64,000 nucleotides of DNA from Brachybacterium avium (GTDB lineage Bacteria; Actinomycetota; Actinomycetes; Actinomycetales; Dermabacteraceae), in assembly GCF_002216795.1 (NCBI RefSeq), contig NZ_CP022316.1, positions 2,943,205 to 3,007,204 of the forward strand, written 5' to 3'. The translations under genes were made by a program, and so were the position numbers. This document shows, in pieces, positions 9,387 through 18,362 of this stretch (its first letter is position 1; the number at the start of each line of letters is the position of its first letter). Below the pieces are notes generated by a model. It searched no databases and was not told where the DNA came from. It saw only the letters and a program-made list of their open reading frames with translations.

Positions 9387-9983
9387 ATGACCGCACCGCG
9401 CACCGCCGAGGTTCCGCTCTGGAACATCGCCAACATCCTCACCATGGTGCGGTGCGCCATGGTCCCGCTGCTGGTGATCCTCGCGCTCCTGTACGCGGAC
9501 TCGGTGCCCGGCCGGCTGCTGGTCGCCGGGGTGTTCGTGCTCGCGATGATCACCGACTTCGCGGATGGCCACCTGGCCCGCAGCCGGAACCTGATCACCG
9601 ACTTCGGCAAGATCATGGACCCCATCGCGGACAAGGCGATGACCGGTGCGGCGCTGATCATGCTCTCGGTGTGGGAGTACGTGCCGTGGTGGATGACGAT
9701 CCTGATCCTGGTGCGCGAGATCGGGATCACCGTCATGCGGTTCACGATCCTGAAGTACGGGGCGCTGCCGGCGAACATGGCCGGCAAGGCCAAGACCATG
9801 GTCCAGACCATCGCCATCACCTTCTGCCTGATCCCGTTCGAGGTGTGGTGGGCTCCGGCACGCTGGATCGGCCTGGCCATGATGCTGCTGGCCGTGGTGC
9901 TGACCGTGTGGTCCGGGCTGGTCAACCTCAAGGACGGCCTGCGGCTGCGGCGTGAGGCCCTGGCCGGCGGCGCCGAGGCCTGA
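9387..9983 (+). CDS. pgsA: CDP-diacylglycerol--glycerol-3-phosphate 3-phosphatidyltransferase
   Basis: Integral membrane enzyme that makes phosphatidylglycerol phosphate from CDP-diacylglycerol. 198 residues with several hydrophobic segments. The CDP-alcohol phosphotransferase signature is complete: DFADGHLAR followed by DFGKIMDPIAD. The ATG at 9387 has CAGGAG eight bases upstream; the frame extends upstream as a shadow of ftsK. Its stop overlaps the next start (TGATG), so translation of cinA is probably coupled. Confidence 0.94.
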   Translation: MTAPRTAEVPLWNIANILTMVRCAMVPLLVILALLYADSVPGRLLVAGVFVLAMITDFADGHLARSRNLITDFGKIMDPIADKAMTGAALIMLSVWEYVPWWMTILILVREIGITVMRFTILKYGALPANMAGKAKTMVQTIAITFCLIPFEVWWAPARWIGLAMMLLAVVLTVWSGLVNLKDGLRLRREALAGGAEA

Positions 9984-10507
9984 TGGCCGTCGCCGGTGAC
10001 GTCCCCCGCGGCGACGCGCCCACCGATGCCGCGCACTCCGACCCCGCCGCCGTGATCCGGAGGGCAGCGGAGCGGGGCTGGACGCTCTCGACCGCGGAGT
10101 CCCTGACCGCCGGGGCCGTGGTGGCCCGCCTCGTGGACGTCCCCGGGGCCAGCGCGGTGATCGCCGGGGGAGCGGCCTGCTATTCGCTGCAGGCCAAGTC
10201 CCGGGTGCTGGGGGTGGAACCCGCCCTGCTCGCCGCCACCGGCGCGGTCACTGCGGAGGTCGCCGCGGCCATGGCCGAGGGGGCGCGCTCCCTGTACCTC
10301 ACCGATCTCGCCGTCTCCACCACGGGAGTGGCCGGTCCCGGCCCGGATGAGCGCGGCGTCGCCGAGGGGACCGTCGTGCTCGGGCTCGCCCGGCAGGGCC
10401 GACCCACCCGCACCCGTGAACTCCGTCTCAGCGGCGGGAGGAGCCGGATCCGCGCCCTGACGGTCGACGCCGCGATCGAGATGCTGGCAGCGGAGCTCAC
10501 CGAATAG
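9983..10507 (+). CDS. CinA C-terminal domain, nicotinamide-nucleotide amidohydrolase
   Basis: 174 residues equal to the stand-alone CinA C-terminal (PncC-like) domain, which deamidates NMN to nicotinate mononucleotide in NAD recycling. Seen motifs are [45 protein letters not shown] and [25 protein letters not shown]. The N-terminal MoaB-like domain of full-length CinA is absent. The start overlaps the pgsA stop by one base. The same gene lies between pgsA and clgR in other actinobacteria. Confidence 0.9.
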   Translation: MAVAGDVPRGDAPTDAAHSDPAAVIRRAAERGWTLSTAESLTAGAVVARLVDVPGASAVIAGGAACYSLQAKSRVLGVEPALLAATGAVTAEVAAAMAEGARSLYLTDLAVSTTGVAGPGPDERGVAEGTVVLGLARQGRPTRTRELRLSGGRSRIRALTVDAAIEMLAAELTE

Positions 10508-10569
10508 GCGGCGCTCCAGCTCAGCCGCGTCCCGCGGACCCGTCCTCCCCACCGTCCCACCATGCACAC

Positions 10570-10603
10570 GGTTCAGCGAACCCTCGGGGTGGGCCACTAC
10601 ACT
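10570..10603 (+). promoter_or_regulatory. clgR promoter with a palindrome at the -35 position
   Basis: GGTTCAGCGAACC (10570-10582) is an inverted repeat of 5 bases around a 3-base centre and overlaps where a -35 would lie. A -10-like TACACT follows at 10598-10603. This predicts a leader of about 105 bases. Autoregulation by ClgR is known in relatives, so the palindrome is a candidate site; that link is inference. Confidence 0.45.
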
Positions 10604-10716
10604 CGGGGAACACTTTCGTAGGGCACAGCGTTGGACTGTTCGTGATGACGATGACATACCGGAACCCCGAACTGCACCACACGTTCCCCCCGAGTCAGAG
10701 GAAGGGAGGCAGGTCC

Positions 10717-11022
10717 ATGATCCTGTTCCGCCAGGAGCTGGGCGACGTGCTGCGCGACGCGCGCCGCTCCCAGGGCCGCACGCTGCGGCAGGTGTCCTCC
10801 GATGCCCGTGTGTCGCTGGGCTACCTCAGCGAGATCGAGCGCGGTCAGAAGGAGGCGTCCAGCGAGCTGCTGGTCTCCGTGACCGACGCACTGGGCCTCC
10901 CGCTGTCCTTCGTCCTGCGCGAGGTCTCCGAGAGGATCGCGATCGCCGAGCAGGTGACGATCCCGGACACGGTCCCGGAGGGTCTCGCCGACGGCACCGC
11001 GCCGCTCGTCGGCGCCCGCTGA
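10717..11022 (+). CDS. clgR: ClgR-type helix-turn-helix regulator
   Basis: 101 residues, an XRE-type DNA-binding domain with helix-turn-helix [26 protein letters not shown]. The sequence and position (after pgsA-cinA, before recA) match ClgR, which activates clp protease and chaperone genes in actinobacteria and is itself degraded by Clp. The upstream ATG-like start at 10642 is rejected because the ATG at 10717 has GGGAGG at a good distance and begins the conserved [13 protein letters not shown]. The C-terminal ends APLVGAR; Clp-recognised tails are known in the family, but none is obvious here. Confidence 0.9.
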   Translation: MILFRQELGDVLRDARRSQGRTLRQVSSDARVSLGYLSEIERGQKEASSELLVSVTDALGLPLSFVLREVSERIAIAEQVTIPDTVPEGLADGTAPLVGAR

Positions 11023-11023
11023 G

Positions 11024-11248
11024 GTGCGGCGCAGCGAATTCGCGGAGCTGGCCGACCACGTGTTCGGTCCAGCCCTAGCCCGCACCTACACGCACGACCT
11101 CGTGCTCGAGGAGATCGGCGGCCTCAGCGCCGCCCAGGCCCTCGAGCGCGGGGTCGCCGTGCGTGCGGTGTGGAATGCGCTGTGCGATGCGATGGACGTG
11201 CCGGACTCCGCACGCTGGGAGATCCCCGCACAGCAGCGACGGCACTGA
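11024..11248 (+). CDS. DUF3046 family small protein
   Basis: 74 residues starting with GTG, one base after the clgR stop. It shows the DUF3046 pattern ([14 protein letters not shown], then [37 protein letters not shown]). This family sits just upstream of recA in most actinobacteria. Its function is unknown. The distance to clgR implies co-transcription. Confidence 0.88.
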   Translation: MRRSEFAELADHVFGPALARTYTHDLVLEEIGGLSAAQALERGVAVRAVWNALCDAMDVPDSARWEIPAQQRRH

Positions 11249-11335
11249 CGCCGTCACTGCCGAACCCGGGCATGCCCGGCACGATCTGCGCAGAGCGCAG
11301 AGCGCATCGGCGACACGCCGACATCTCCCACGTGT

Positions 11336-11357
11336 TCGAACGTCTGTTCGGTATCGT
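11336..11357 (+). promoter_or_regulatory. LexA operator and -10 of recA
   Basis: TCGAACGTCTGTTCGG (11336-11351) matches the actinobacterial SOS box TCGAAC-N4-GTTCGA with one mismatch. TATCGT (11352-11357) follows directly as a -10, so bound LexA would block the promoter. The predicted recA leader is about 160 bases. The rest of the 275-base gap shows nothing else. Confidence 0.88.
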
Positions 11358-11523
11358 GGTCCCCGACGGTCCCTCCAGCACGTCACCCACGAACTGATCT
11401 CCCCTCCCCATCGACCGCCGTCCACAGCGGGACCGGGGGAGCGGCGAATGTCGGGGGCGACGCCTACTGTGGCCGCACTGGTCACCGCGTCGGCACTCCC
11501 GGCCCTCAGGAAGGAACAAGCAC

Positions 11524-12645
11524 ATGGCTGCACCGAAGTCAGCATCCAAGCCCCCGGTCTCGAAGTCGACCGAGAAGAACCGCAGCTCCTCGCTCGACAA
11601 CGCCCTCGCCCAGATCGACCGCCAGTTCGGCAAGGGCTCGATCATGCGCCTGGGCGACGACACCCGTCCGCCCGTGGAGGTCATCCCCACCGGCTCGGTG
11701 GCGCTGGACGCCGCGCTCGGCATCGGCGGGCTGCCCCGCGGCCGCATCGTCGAGATCTACGGCCCGGAATCCTCCGGCAAGACGACGCTCGCCCTCCACG
11801 CGGTCGCCAACGCCCAGCGCAACGGGGGCATCGCCGCATTCATCGATGCCGAGCACGCGATGGATCCGGAGTACGCGAAGAAGCTCGGCGTGGACACCGA
11901 CGCCCTGCTGGTCTCCCAGCCGGACACCGGTGAGCAGGCCCTGGAGATCACGGACATGCTGATCCGTTCCGGTGCGCTGGACGTCGTGGTCATCGACTCG
12001 GTCGCGGCGCTGGTGCCCAAGGCCGAGATCGAGGGCGAGATGGGCGACTCCCATGTCGGTCTGCAGGCCCGCCTCATGTCCCAGGCGCTGCGCAAGCTCA
12101 CCGGCGCGCTCTCCGCCTCGGGCACCACCGCGATCTTCATCAACCAGCTGCGCGAGAAGATCGGCGTGTTCTTCGGCAGCCCCGAGACCACCACCGGCGG
12201 CAAGGCGCTGAAGTTCTACGCCTCCGTGCGCATGGACATCCGTCGTATCGAGACGCTGAAGACCGGCACCGACTCCGTCGGCAACCGCACCCGCGTCAAG
12301 GTGGTGAAGAACAAGATGGCCCCGCCCTTCAAGCAGGCCGAGTTCGACATCCTCTACGGCGAGGGCATCTCCCGCGAGGGCGGCCTGTTGGACCTCGGCG
12401 TCGAGCACGGCGTGGTCCGCAAGTCCGGCGCCTGGTTCACCTACGAAGGGGACCAGCTGGGGCAGGGCAAGGAGAACTCCCGCCAGTTCCTCAAGGACAA
12501 CCCCGATCTGGCCGCCGAGATCGAGGAGAAGATCCTGCGCACCCTGGGTGTGGGCAAGTACGCGGCCGAGCCGGAGGCCCCGGAGGTCGCAGCACCCCTC
12601 GGTGAGGACGAGTTCCTCGACGAGGACGTCCCGGTCACCATCTGA
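11524..12645 (+). CDS. recA: recombinase RecA
   Basis: ATP-dependent strand-exchange protein and co-protease for LexA. 373 residues. Walker [10 protein letters not shown] lies at 80-88, Walker B in [15 protein letters not shown], the L1 loop near [19 protein letters not shown], the [10 protein letters not shown] motif and the L2 loop ([22 protein letters not shown]). An acidic C-terminal tail ends the protein. The ATG has AAGGAAC upstream. No intein is present. The SOS box at 11336 places it in the LexA regulon; recX follows three bases after the stop. Confidence 0.99.
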   Translation: MAAPKSASKPPVSKSTEKNRSSSLDNALAQIDRQFGKGSIMRLGDDTRPPVEVIPTGSVALDAALGIGGLPRGRIVEIYGPESSGKTTLALHAVANAQRNGGIAAFIDAEHAMDPEYAKKLGVDTDALLVSQPDTGEQALEITDMLIRSGALDVVVIDSVAALVPKAEIEGEMGDSHVGLQARLMSQALRKLTGALSASGTTAIFINQLREKIGVFFGSPETTTGGKALKFYASVRMDIRRIETLKTGTDSVGNRTRVKVVKNKMAPPFKQAEFDILYGEGISREGGLLDLGVEHGVVRKSGAWFTYEGDQLGQGKENSRQFLKDNPDLAAEIEEKILRTLGVGKYAAEPEAPEVAAPLGEDEFLDEDVPVTI

Positions 12646-12648
12646 GCG

Positions 12649-13341
12649 ATGTCGTCGTTTCACCCCGCCGGCGACGCCGACGGCCACTCGCCCGTCCGCG
12701 TCGCCGGCGCCACCACTGCGGAACCTCCCGCCAGTGCTGCCGGGCACGAGGAGATCCATGATCGTCTCGCCGAGCGCACCCGGAGGATCCTCGAGACTCC
12801 CCGAGCCGCCCCGGACCCGGAGCGGGCCGCACGGGAGAAGGCCGTGGTCCACGAGTGCCGGTACCTGATGAGGCTGCTCGCCTCCCGCCGGCGCTCGTTC
12901 GGGGAGATGCAGGAGCGGTTGAGGCAGCGCGAGGTGCCCGGCGCGATCGCCCACGAAGCGATGGCTCGCATCGACCGGGCCGGCCTGGTCGACGATGAGA
13001 CCTTCGCCCGCGAGTGGGTGCAGCAGCGTCGGGAGCTGCGGTCGCTCGGCGATGAGGCGCTGCGGCGGGAGCTCGAGTCGAAGCGGGTCGATGCGCGGTG
13101 GATCGACGCCGCGCTGGACGGCGGGGACGCGGATGAGGAGCAGCGCTGCCGGGAGCTGGTCCGCTCCCGGATCGGGCACCGCGACCGGGAGCAGCTCCGC
13201 AGCGAGCGGGACGGCACCCACCGGCGCCGGCTCTCCCGGCGTCTGGATTCGCTGCTGACCCGCAAGGGCTATCCGGGCTCGCTCGCCGTCCACGTGATCT
13301 CCGGCGAGCTGCGCTCCGCCGCTGCGGTGCCGGACGCCTGA
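12649..13341 (+). CDS. recX: regulatory protein RecX
   Basis: Inhibits or tunes RecA filaments. 230 residues, at the long end of the family because of about 60 poorly conserved N-terminal residues. The core has RecX three-helix repeats: LLASRRRSFGEMQERLRQREVPG, ARIDRAGLVDDETFAREWVQQRR and a terminal TRKGYPGSLAVHVISGEL. It begins three bases after recA, so it is co-transcribed and part of the SOS response by position. Confidence 0.92.
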   Translation: MSSFHPAGDADGHSPVRVAGATTAEPPASAAGHEEIHDRLAERTRRILETPRAAPDPERAAREKAVVHECRYLMRLLASRRRSFGEMQERLRQREVPGAIAHEAMARIDRAGLVDDETFAREWVQQRRELRSLGDEALRRELESKRVDARWIDAALDGGDADEEQRCRELVRSRIGHRDREQLRSERDGTHRRRLSRRLDSLLTRKGYPGSLAVHVISGELRSAAAVPDA

Positions 13342-13347
13342 GCGCCG

Positions 13348-13353
13348 TAAGCT
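13348..13353 (+). promoter_or_regulatory. -10-like element before miaB
   Basis: TAAGCT lies nine bases before the miaB ATG in the 21-base gap after recX. Spacing is slightly long for a leaderless start. No SD is seen. Confidence 0.3.
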
Positions 13354-13362
13354 CGGGGCACT

Positions 13363-14982
13363 ATGTCCTTCAGCTCGCTCGCCCCGCAACCGGCCCCGGA
13401 CTCCCACGTCGAGGACGCCGCCCACCAGCACCGCGGCACCTACCAGGTGCGCACCTTCGGCTGTCAGATGAACGTCCACGATTCCGAGCGCCTCACCGGC
13501 ATGCTCGAGGACTCCGGCTACATCGCCGCTGCGGCGACCGCCGACCCTCGTCGGGGCGAGGTGGACGTCATCGTGTTCAACACCTGTGCGGTGCGGGAGA
13601 ACGCGGCCGACAAGCTGTACGGCACCCTCGGATCCCTGCGCCCGGGCAAGGACGCCAATCCCGGCATGCAGATCGCCGTCGGCGGCTGCCTGGCCCAGAA
13701 GGACCGGGACACCATCATCGACCGCGCCCCCTGGGTGGACGTGGTCTTCGGCACCCACAACCTCGGCTCGCTGCCGGTGCTCCTGGACCGCGCACGGCAC
13801 AACGCCGAGGCCCAGGTCGAGATCCTCGAATCCCTCGAGGTGTTCCCCTCCACGCTCCCCACCCGGCGCGAATCCGTCTACGCCGCCTGGGTCTCCATCT
13901 CGGTGGGCTGCAACAACACCTGCACCTTCTGCATCGTGCCCTCCCTGCGCGGCAAGGAGAAGGACCGCCGTCCCGGGGAGGTCCTCGCCGAGGTGCGTGA
14001 CGTGGTCGACTCCGGGGCCATCGAGGTCACGCTGCTGGGACAGAACGTGAACTCCTATGGTGTCGAGTTCGGGGATCGGGGAGCCTTCGCCAAGCTGCTG
14101 CGAGCCTGCGGCGAGATCGATGATCTGGAGCGGGTGCGCTTCACCTCCCCGCACCCGGCCATGTTCACCGACGACGTGATCGATGCGATGGCGGAGACCA
14201 CGAACGTGATGCCGCAGCTGCACATGCCGCTCCAGTCCGGCAGCGATGCGGTGCTGCGCCGGATGAAGCGCTCCTACCGGTCCAAGAAGTTCCTCGGAAT
14301 CCTGGACCGCGTCCGCGAGCGGATCCCGGAGGCGGCGATCACCACCGACATCATCGTCGGTTTCCCCGGCGAGACCGAGGACGATTTCCGACGGACCCTC
14401 GAAGTGGTCGAGGCCTCACGCTTCGCCAGCGCCTTCACCTTCCAGTACTCGATCCGGCCCGGCACCCCCGCGGCGACGATGCCGGACCAGCTGCCCAAGG
14501 AGATCGTGCAGGAGCGCTTCGAGCGCCTGACCGCCCTCCAGGACCGGATCACCCATGAGGAGAACCTCGCCCTGGAGGGCCGAGCGGTGGAGATCCTGGT
14601 CGCCGAGGGGGAGGGGACGCGGGACTCGCGCACGGACCGGCTCTCGGGCCGGGCCCGCGACCACCGGCTGGTCCACTTCTCGCTGCCCGAGGGGATCACC
14701 GAACCGGAGCGGCCGCGCCCCGGCGACCTGGTGACCGCGACCGTCACCCACGCCGCACCGCACTACCTGATCGCCGACAGCGCGCTCGGCGAGGGCAGCG
14801 GCATCGGACTCAGCGGGCAGCCGTTCGGCGGCGACCGTTTCTCGGTGCGACGCACCCGCTCCGGAGACGCCTGGGAAGCGGGTGAGCTGGGCCTGGATGC
14901 GGGCGCCTCCTGCGGCACCGGCGGGGCGGCGATGCCCGGCGGTCCGATCACCCTGGGGATGCCGAGCCTGCGTCCCCGCTGA
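13363..14982 (+). CDS. miaB: tRNA-2-methylthio-N6-dimethylallyladenosine synthase
   Basis: Radical SAM methylthiotransferase that adds the 2-methylthio group to i6A37 of tRNA, acting after MiaA. 539 residues. The N-terminal MTTase domain has [24 protein letters not shown] and VGGCLAQ (three cluster cysteines). The radical SAM motif CxxxCxxC is at C183, C187 and C190 ([12 protein letters not shown]). A TRAM domain follows (about 405-470). The C-terminal Gly/Ala-rich extension of about 50 residues is not part of the family core. miaA lies 689 bases downstream beyond the YbjN gene. Confidence 0.96.
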   Translation: MSFSSLAPQPAPDSHVEDAAHQHRGTYQVRTFGCQMNVHDSERLTGMLEDSGYIAAAATADPRRGEVDVIVFNTCAVRENAADKLYGTLGSLRPGKDANPGMQIAVGGCLAQKDRDTIIDRAPWVDVVFGTHNLGSLPVLLDRARHNAEAQVEILESLEVFPSTLPTRRESVYAAWVSISVGCNNTCTFCIVPSLRGKEKDRRPGEVLAEVRDVVDSGAIEVTLLGQNVNSYGVEFGDRGAFAKLLRACGEIDDLERVRFTSPHPAMFTDDVIDAMAETTNVMPQLHMPLQSGSDAVLRRMKRSYRSKKFLGILDRVRERIPEAAITTDIIVGFPGETEDDFRRTLEVVEASRFASAFTFQYSIRPGTPAATMPDQLPKEIVQERFERLTALQDRITHEENLALEGRAVEILVAEGEGTRDSRTDRLSGRARDHRLVHFSLPEGITEPERPRPGDLVTATVTHAAPHYLIADSALGEGSGIGLSGQPFGGDRFSVRRTRSGDAWEAGELGLDAGASCGTGGAAMPGGPITLGMPSLRPR

Positions 14983-15010
14983 ACCGGGAGATGTGCCCGG
15001 CAGCGGGCCC

Positions 15011-15502
15011 TCAGCTGTCGAGGTCGTCCAGCTCGGCTCCGAGACGCTCCTCGAGGCTGTGGAAGAAGGCGATCACCGTGCTCAGCCCGCAGGTGATCGC
15101 ATTGTCGATCTGCGAATCCAGGGCTCCGGCGCGGAAGTCCGCAGCGAGCTCGCCGTACACGCCCAGCAGTCCCTCGGACTCACGGCGCACGTAGACCTTC
15201 GGCCAGATCCGGTTCATGTTCCACTCGTTGCAGAGCTTGATCATCTCGACCTTGCGGGAGACGTCCACCGAGTGGCTCCAGCGACCGCGGGTCTGGAGCA
15301 CACCGTGCTCGTCGCCGGAGATCATGAACTGGAAACGGTAGTCGTCGAAGCGGGCGCGCAGGATCTCCGGATGCTCCTCGTCCTCGACGAAGGCGTATCC
15401 ATGCCGGGCGAGGCTCTCCTCGACCCTCGACAGGGACAGAGGGGCCAATTCGTCGGCCGAGCCCTTGCCCATCTGAACAGGGGACTCGTTCGGTGCAGTC
15501 AC
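15011..15502 (-). CDS. YbjN domain-containing protein
   Basis: 163 residues on the minus strand. The single domain is of the YbjN/type III chaperone-like fold common in actinobacteria: LSRVEESLARHGYAFVEDEE, a middle FQFMISGDEHGVLQTRGRW, WNMNRIWPKVYVR and a hydrophobic C-terminal helix region. The biochemical role is unknown. A GTG at 15502 with GAGG six bases before it is taken as the start; the frame runs open far upstream but only as a shadow of miaA. It is divergent from miaA. Confidence 0.8.
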   Translation of the reverse strand: MTAPNESPVQMGKGSADELAPLSLSRVEESLARHGYAFVEDEEHPEILRARFDDYRFQFMISGDEHGVLQTRGRWSHSVDVSRKVEMIKLCNEWNMNRIWPKVYVRRESEGLLGVYGELAADFRAGALDSQIDNAITCGLSTVIAFFHSLEERLGAELDDLDS

Positions 15503-15657
15503 TTCCCACCTCGGGCGTTCGGTAAAGGGGTCCAGGGTGATCCGAGGGCTCGGATCGCCGATCACCCTACTCCTTCCGCGGTGGAACGGCCCCCGGCACG
15601 GCCGTGATCCCGCTGACCCTCCATGGGCTGGGCCGATCCGCGCTCCGGGGACGCCGA

Positions 15658-15663
15658 TACAGT
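15658..15663 (+). promoter_or_regulatory. -10 element of a probable leaderless miaA transcript
   Basis: TACAGT ends seven bases before the ATG at 15671; no SD is present. This supports 15671 over the earlier GTG at 15662 and the ATG at 15623. Confidence 0.5.
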
Positions 15664-15670
15664 GCCTGCC

Positions 15671-16651
15671 ATGGATGCCTCCGCCGCGCCGCCCATCGCC
15701 GTCGCGAGGGACTCCGATGTGCCCGTGGTGGCGGTCGTGGGGGCGACCGCCACCGGCAAATCCGACCTCGCGATCGCACTGGCCGAGCGGCTGGACGGCG
15801 AGGTCGTCAACGCTGATGCCCTGCAGCTGTACCGCGGCATGGACATCGGCACCGCCAAGGTCACCGCGCAGGAGCGTCATGGCGTCGCGCACCACCTGCT
15901 CGATGTGCTGACGGTGACCGAGGAGGCGAGCGTCTCCGCCTATCAGCGGCAGGCCCGCGAGGCGGTGGCCGGCATCCGCGCTCGCGGCAGAGTCCCGATC
16001 CTGGTGGGCGGTTCCGGGCTGTACGTCCGGGCTGCTCTGGACGAGATCGAGTTCCCGCCGACGGATCCTGCCGTCCGCGCCCGTCTCGAGAAGCGCGCCG
16101 AGCGAGAGGGCGCGGCAGCGCTGCATCGCGCGCTCGCGGACACCGACCCCGAGGCGGCCCGCACCATCGGGGTCCAGGACACCCGCCGCATCGTGCGAGC
16201 GCTCGAGGTGGGGGAGCTGACCGGGCGTCCCTTCACGGCCTTCCTGCCGCGACCGCTCTATCACCACCCCGGCACCGTGCAGCTGGGTCTGCGCCTGGAG
16301 CGTCCGGTGCTGCATGAGCGGATCGAGGCGCGAGTGCATCGGATGGTCCAGCAGGGCCTGCTGCAGGAGATCTCCGGCCTGCGCGAGCAGGGACTGGACG
16401 ACGGGCGGACCGCACGCCGCGCGATCGGCTACGAGCAGGGTCTGGCGGTGCTCGACGGGGCCATCAGCTGTGAGCAGGCGATCGAGGACACCATCGCCGG
16501 CACCCGCCGCCTGGTGCGGAAGCAGGACACCTGGTTCCGTCGCGACCTCCGGGTGCGCTGGCTCACGGCCGACGCCGGTGAGGCGCTCGTGGAGCACGCG
16601 CTCGCACGGATCCGGGAGGAGGCCATGACGACCCGGGAGCAGCAGCCGTAG
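15671..16651 (+). CDS. miaA: tRNA dimethylallyltransferase
   Basis: Transfers dimethylallyl to A37 of tRNAs reading UNN codons; MiaB then methylthiolates the product. 326 residues. The P-loop GATATGKS is at residues 24-31, followed by VVNADALQLYRGMDIGTAKV, HHLLDVL, ILVGGSGLYVRAALD and the C-terminal ARRAIGYEQ and RRLVRKQDTWFRRD segments that hold the tRNA. Length is typical. dapF follows after ten bases. Confidence 0.97.
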   Translation: MDASAAPPIAVARDSDVPVVAVVGATATGKSDLAIALAERLDGEVVNADALQLYRGMDIGTAKVTAQERHGVAHHLLDVLTVTEEASVSAYQRQAREAVAGIRARGRVPILVGGSGLYVRAALDEIEFPPTDPAVRARLEKRAEREGAAALHRALADTDPEAARTIGVQDTRRIVRALEVGELTGRPFTAFLPRPLYHHPGTVQLGLRLERPVLHERIEARVHRMVQQGLLQEISGLREQGLDDGRTARRAIGYEQGLAVLDGAISCEQAIEDTIAGTRRLVRKQDTWFRRDLRVRWLTADAGEALVEHALARIREEAMTTREQQP

Positions 16652-16654
16652 GCT
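16649..16654 (+). promoter_or_regulatory. -10 element of a probable leaderless dapF transcript
   Basis: TAGGCT overlaps the miaA stop and ends seven bases before the dapF ATG. dapF could therefore have its own promoter besides read-through from miaA. Confidence 0.45.
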
Positions 16655-16661
16655 CGGCGCC

Positions 16662-17510
16662 ATGAGCGAGCGCATCGACTTCACCAAGGGCCACGGCACC
16701 GAGAACGACTTCGTGGTGCTGGATGATCCCGAGGGCCTGCTCACCCTCGATGAGGCCGTGATCGCAGCCCTCGCCGATCGACGGGCCGGGATCGGCGGGG
16801 ACGGGGTGATCCGGGCGGTCCGTTCGCGCTGCGCCGGTGTCGATGCCCCGGCGGATGCGCCGGAGTGGTTCATGGACTACCGCAATGCGGACGGCTCGAT
16901 CGCCGAGATGTGCGGCAACGGGGTGCGCGTCCTCGCCGCGCACCTGCAGCGGGCGGGCTGGATCGCCGAGGACCGCTTCGAGATCCTCACCCGCGCCGGA
17001 GTGCGGGCCGTGGAGATCCTGGAGCGACCCGCGAGCCCGGGCAGACCGTGGAGCGTCCGGGTGGGCATGGGAGCCGCTCGCTGCACTGCTGAGACCCGCA
17101 CCATCGAGATCGCCGGGCAGCGCCTGGCCGTGACGGACGTCGACCTGGGCAACCCCCATGCCGTCGCCTTCCTCCCGGAGGGGATCTCCCTGGAGGGGCT
17201 CGACCTGACCCGCCGCCCGACCCTGGGCCCCGAACCCGCCGGTGGGACCAATATCGAGTTGGTCAGCGAGCGCGGTCCCCGTCACGTGGCGATGCGGGTG
17301 CACGAGCGTGGGGTGGGGGAGACCCGCTCCTGCGGGACCGGCGTGGCGGCGGTCGCGGTCGCCGCGGCGCTGCGCGCCGGAGACGAGTCCCGCGAGCCCT
17401 GGACCGTCGAGGTGCCGGGCGGGCGGCTGCAGGTGGGATGGTCCGCAGCGGGAGAGGTCCTGTTGACCGGACCTGCCCAGCTGGTCGCGTACGGCACCAC
17501 GCTGATCTGA
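16662..17510 (+). CDS. dapF: diaminopimelate epimerase
   Basis: Interconverts LL- and meso-diaminopimelate, giving the residue MurE adds to peptidoglycan. 282 residues. The two catalytic cysteines are C84 (EMCGNGVRV) and C224 (TRSCGTGVAAV); GNDFVVLD-like and GGDGVI elements are at the N-terminus (GTENDFVVLD, GIGGDGVI). Located after miaA as in mycobacteria. A 14-base palindrome (17517-17530) lies just after the stop, between dapF and the convergent methyltransferase gene. Confidence 0.96.
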   Translation: MSERIDFTKGHGTENDFVVLDDPEGLLTLDEAVIAALADRRAGIGGDGVIRAVRSRCAGVDAPADAPEWFMDYRNADGSIAEMCGNGVRVLAAHLQRAGWIAEDRFEILTRAGVRAVEILERPASPGRPWSVRVGMGAARCTAETRTIEIAGQRLAVTDVDLGNPHAVAFLPEGISLEGLDLTRRPTLGPEPAGGTNIELVSERGPRHVAMRVHERGVGETRSCGTGVAAVAVAAALRAGDESREPWTVEVPGGRLQVGWSAAGEVLLTGPAQLVAYGTTLI

Positions 17511-17584
17511 GCGCCGCGGGCAGCTGCCCGGGAGGCGGTGAGGCGGGAGCCGCGGGACCAGGACCCCACTCTCAGCCGGCGTGC

Positions 17585-18208
17585 TCAGCCGGCTGCGCCG
17601 ACGGGCCCGACCTCGATCACCCGGAATCCCTTCGCGCTCGCGACCTTCGCAACCGAGCGGTCGGGCAGCTGCTGGCCGAGCCAGCGCGCGAGCGGATCGG
17701 CACCCAGGTTCTTGCCGACCACGAGCGCCGCGGTGCCCTGCGGAGCCAGGCGGGGCATCCAATCCTGCAGCAGGACGTGCAACGCCTCCTTCCCGATGCG
17801 GATCGGTGGATTCGACCAGAGCGCCTGCGGCGCGAGATCCTCCGGCACCTCCTGCGGGGCGAGGACGCGGAGGTTGGTCAGCCCGGCGCGGCGGGCGTTC
17901 TCCGCGGTCAGCTCCCGCGCACGCTCGCTGACATCCACCGCCCACACCTGCGACTCCGGATGCAGCAGGGCCGCGGTCAGGGCGATCGGGCCCCACCCGC
18001 AGCCGAGATCCACGATCGTCGCCCCGGGCGGCGGGACGGTGATCTCGTCGAGGCGATCCAGCAGCACTGCGGTGGCCTTGTCCAGGCCGCGACCGCTGAA
18101 CACCGAAGCGCTCGAGACGAGGTCGAGGTCGCGGCCGGCCAGCCGCACCCGCAGTGGGAAACGGCGGTCCTCGGTCGCGGGGGAGGGGGTGAAGTAGTGC
18201 TCGTCCAC
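17585..18208 (-). CDS. class I SAM-dependent methyltransferase, RsmC-like
   Basis: 207 residues on the minus strand. The SAM-binding motif VDLGCGWGPIALTAAL and the catalytic SNPPIRIGKEALH (NPPF/I-type) match the small-subunit methyltransferase domain of RsmC/RlmG, which methylate guanine N2 in rRNA; the actual target is not shown. The N-terminal HYFTPSPATEDRRFPLRVRLAG and SSASVFSGRGLDKATAVLL segments are typical of the actinobacterial form. The GTG at 18208 is chosen because a TATCCT box lies six bases upstream; the frame is open much further, but that part overlaps hflX and is not coding-like. Confidence 0.88.
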   Translation of the reverse strand: MDEHYFTPSPATEDRRFPLRVRLAGRDLDLVSSASVFSGRGLDKATAVLLDRLDEITVPPPGATIVDLGCGWGPIALTAALLHPESQVWAVDVSERARELTAENARRAGLTNLRVLAPQEVPEDLAPQALWSNPPIRIGKEALHVLLQDWMPRLAPQGTAALVVGKNLGADPLARWLGQQLPDRSVAKVASAKGFRVIEVGPVGAAG

Positions 18209-18214
18209 CTGAGC

Positions 18215-18220
18215 AGGATA
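18215..18220 (-). promoter_or_regulatory. -10 element of a probable leaderless methyltransferase transcript
   Basis: On the minus strand TATCCT ends six bases before the GTG start at 18208 and there is no SD. Confidence 0.5.
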
Positions 18221-18362
18221 CGGAGCGGGAAGGCACCCGTGGTGCAGCGGGGTCCCCTCCCCGGCACGATCCGCTCCGCCCAGCGCAAAATCCCTCGACC
18301 TCCGTGTCGGGACGTGGGATCGTGGAGACCTCGATATCCCCGACCCGAGGAGTGCCCCGACC

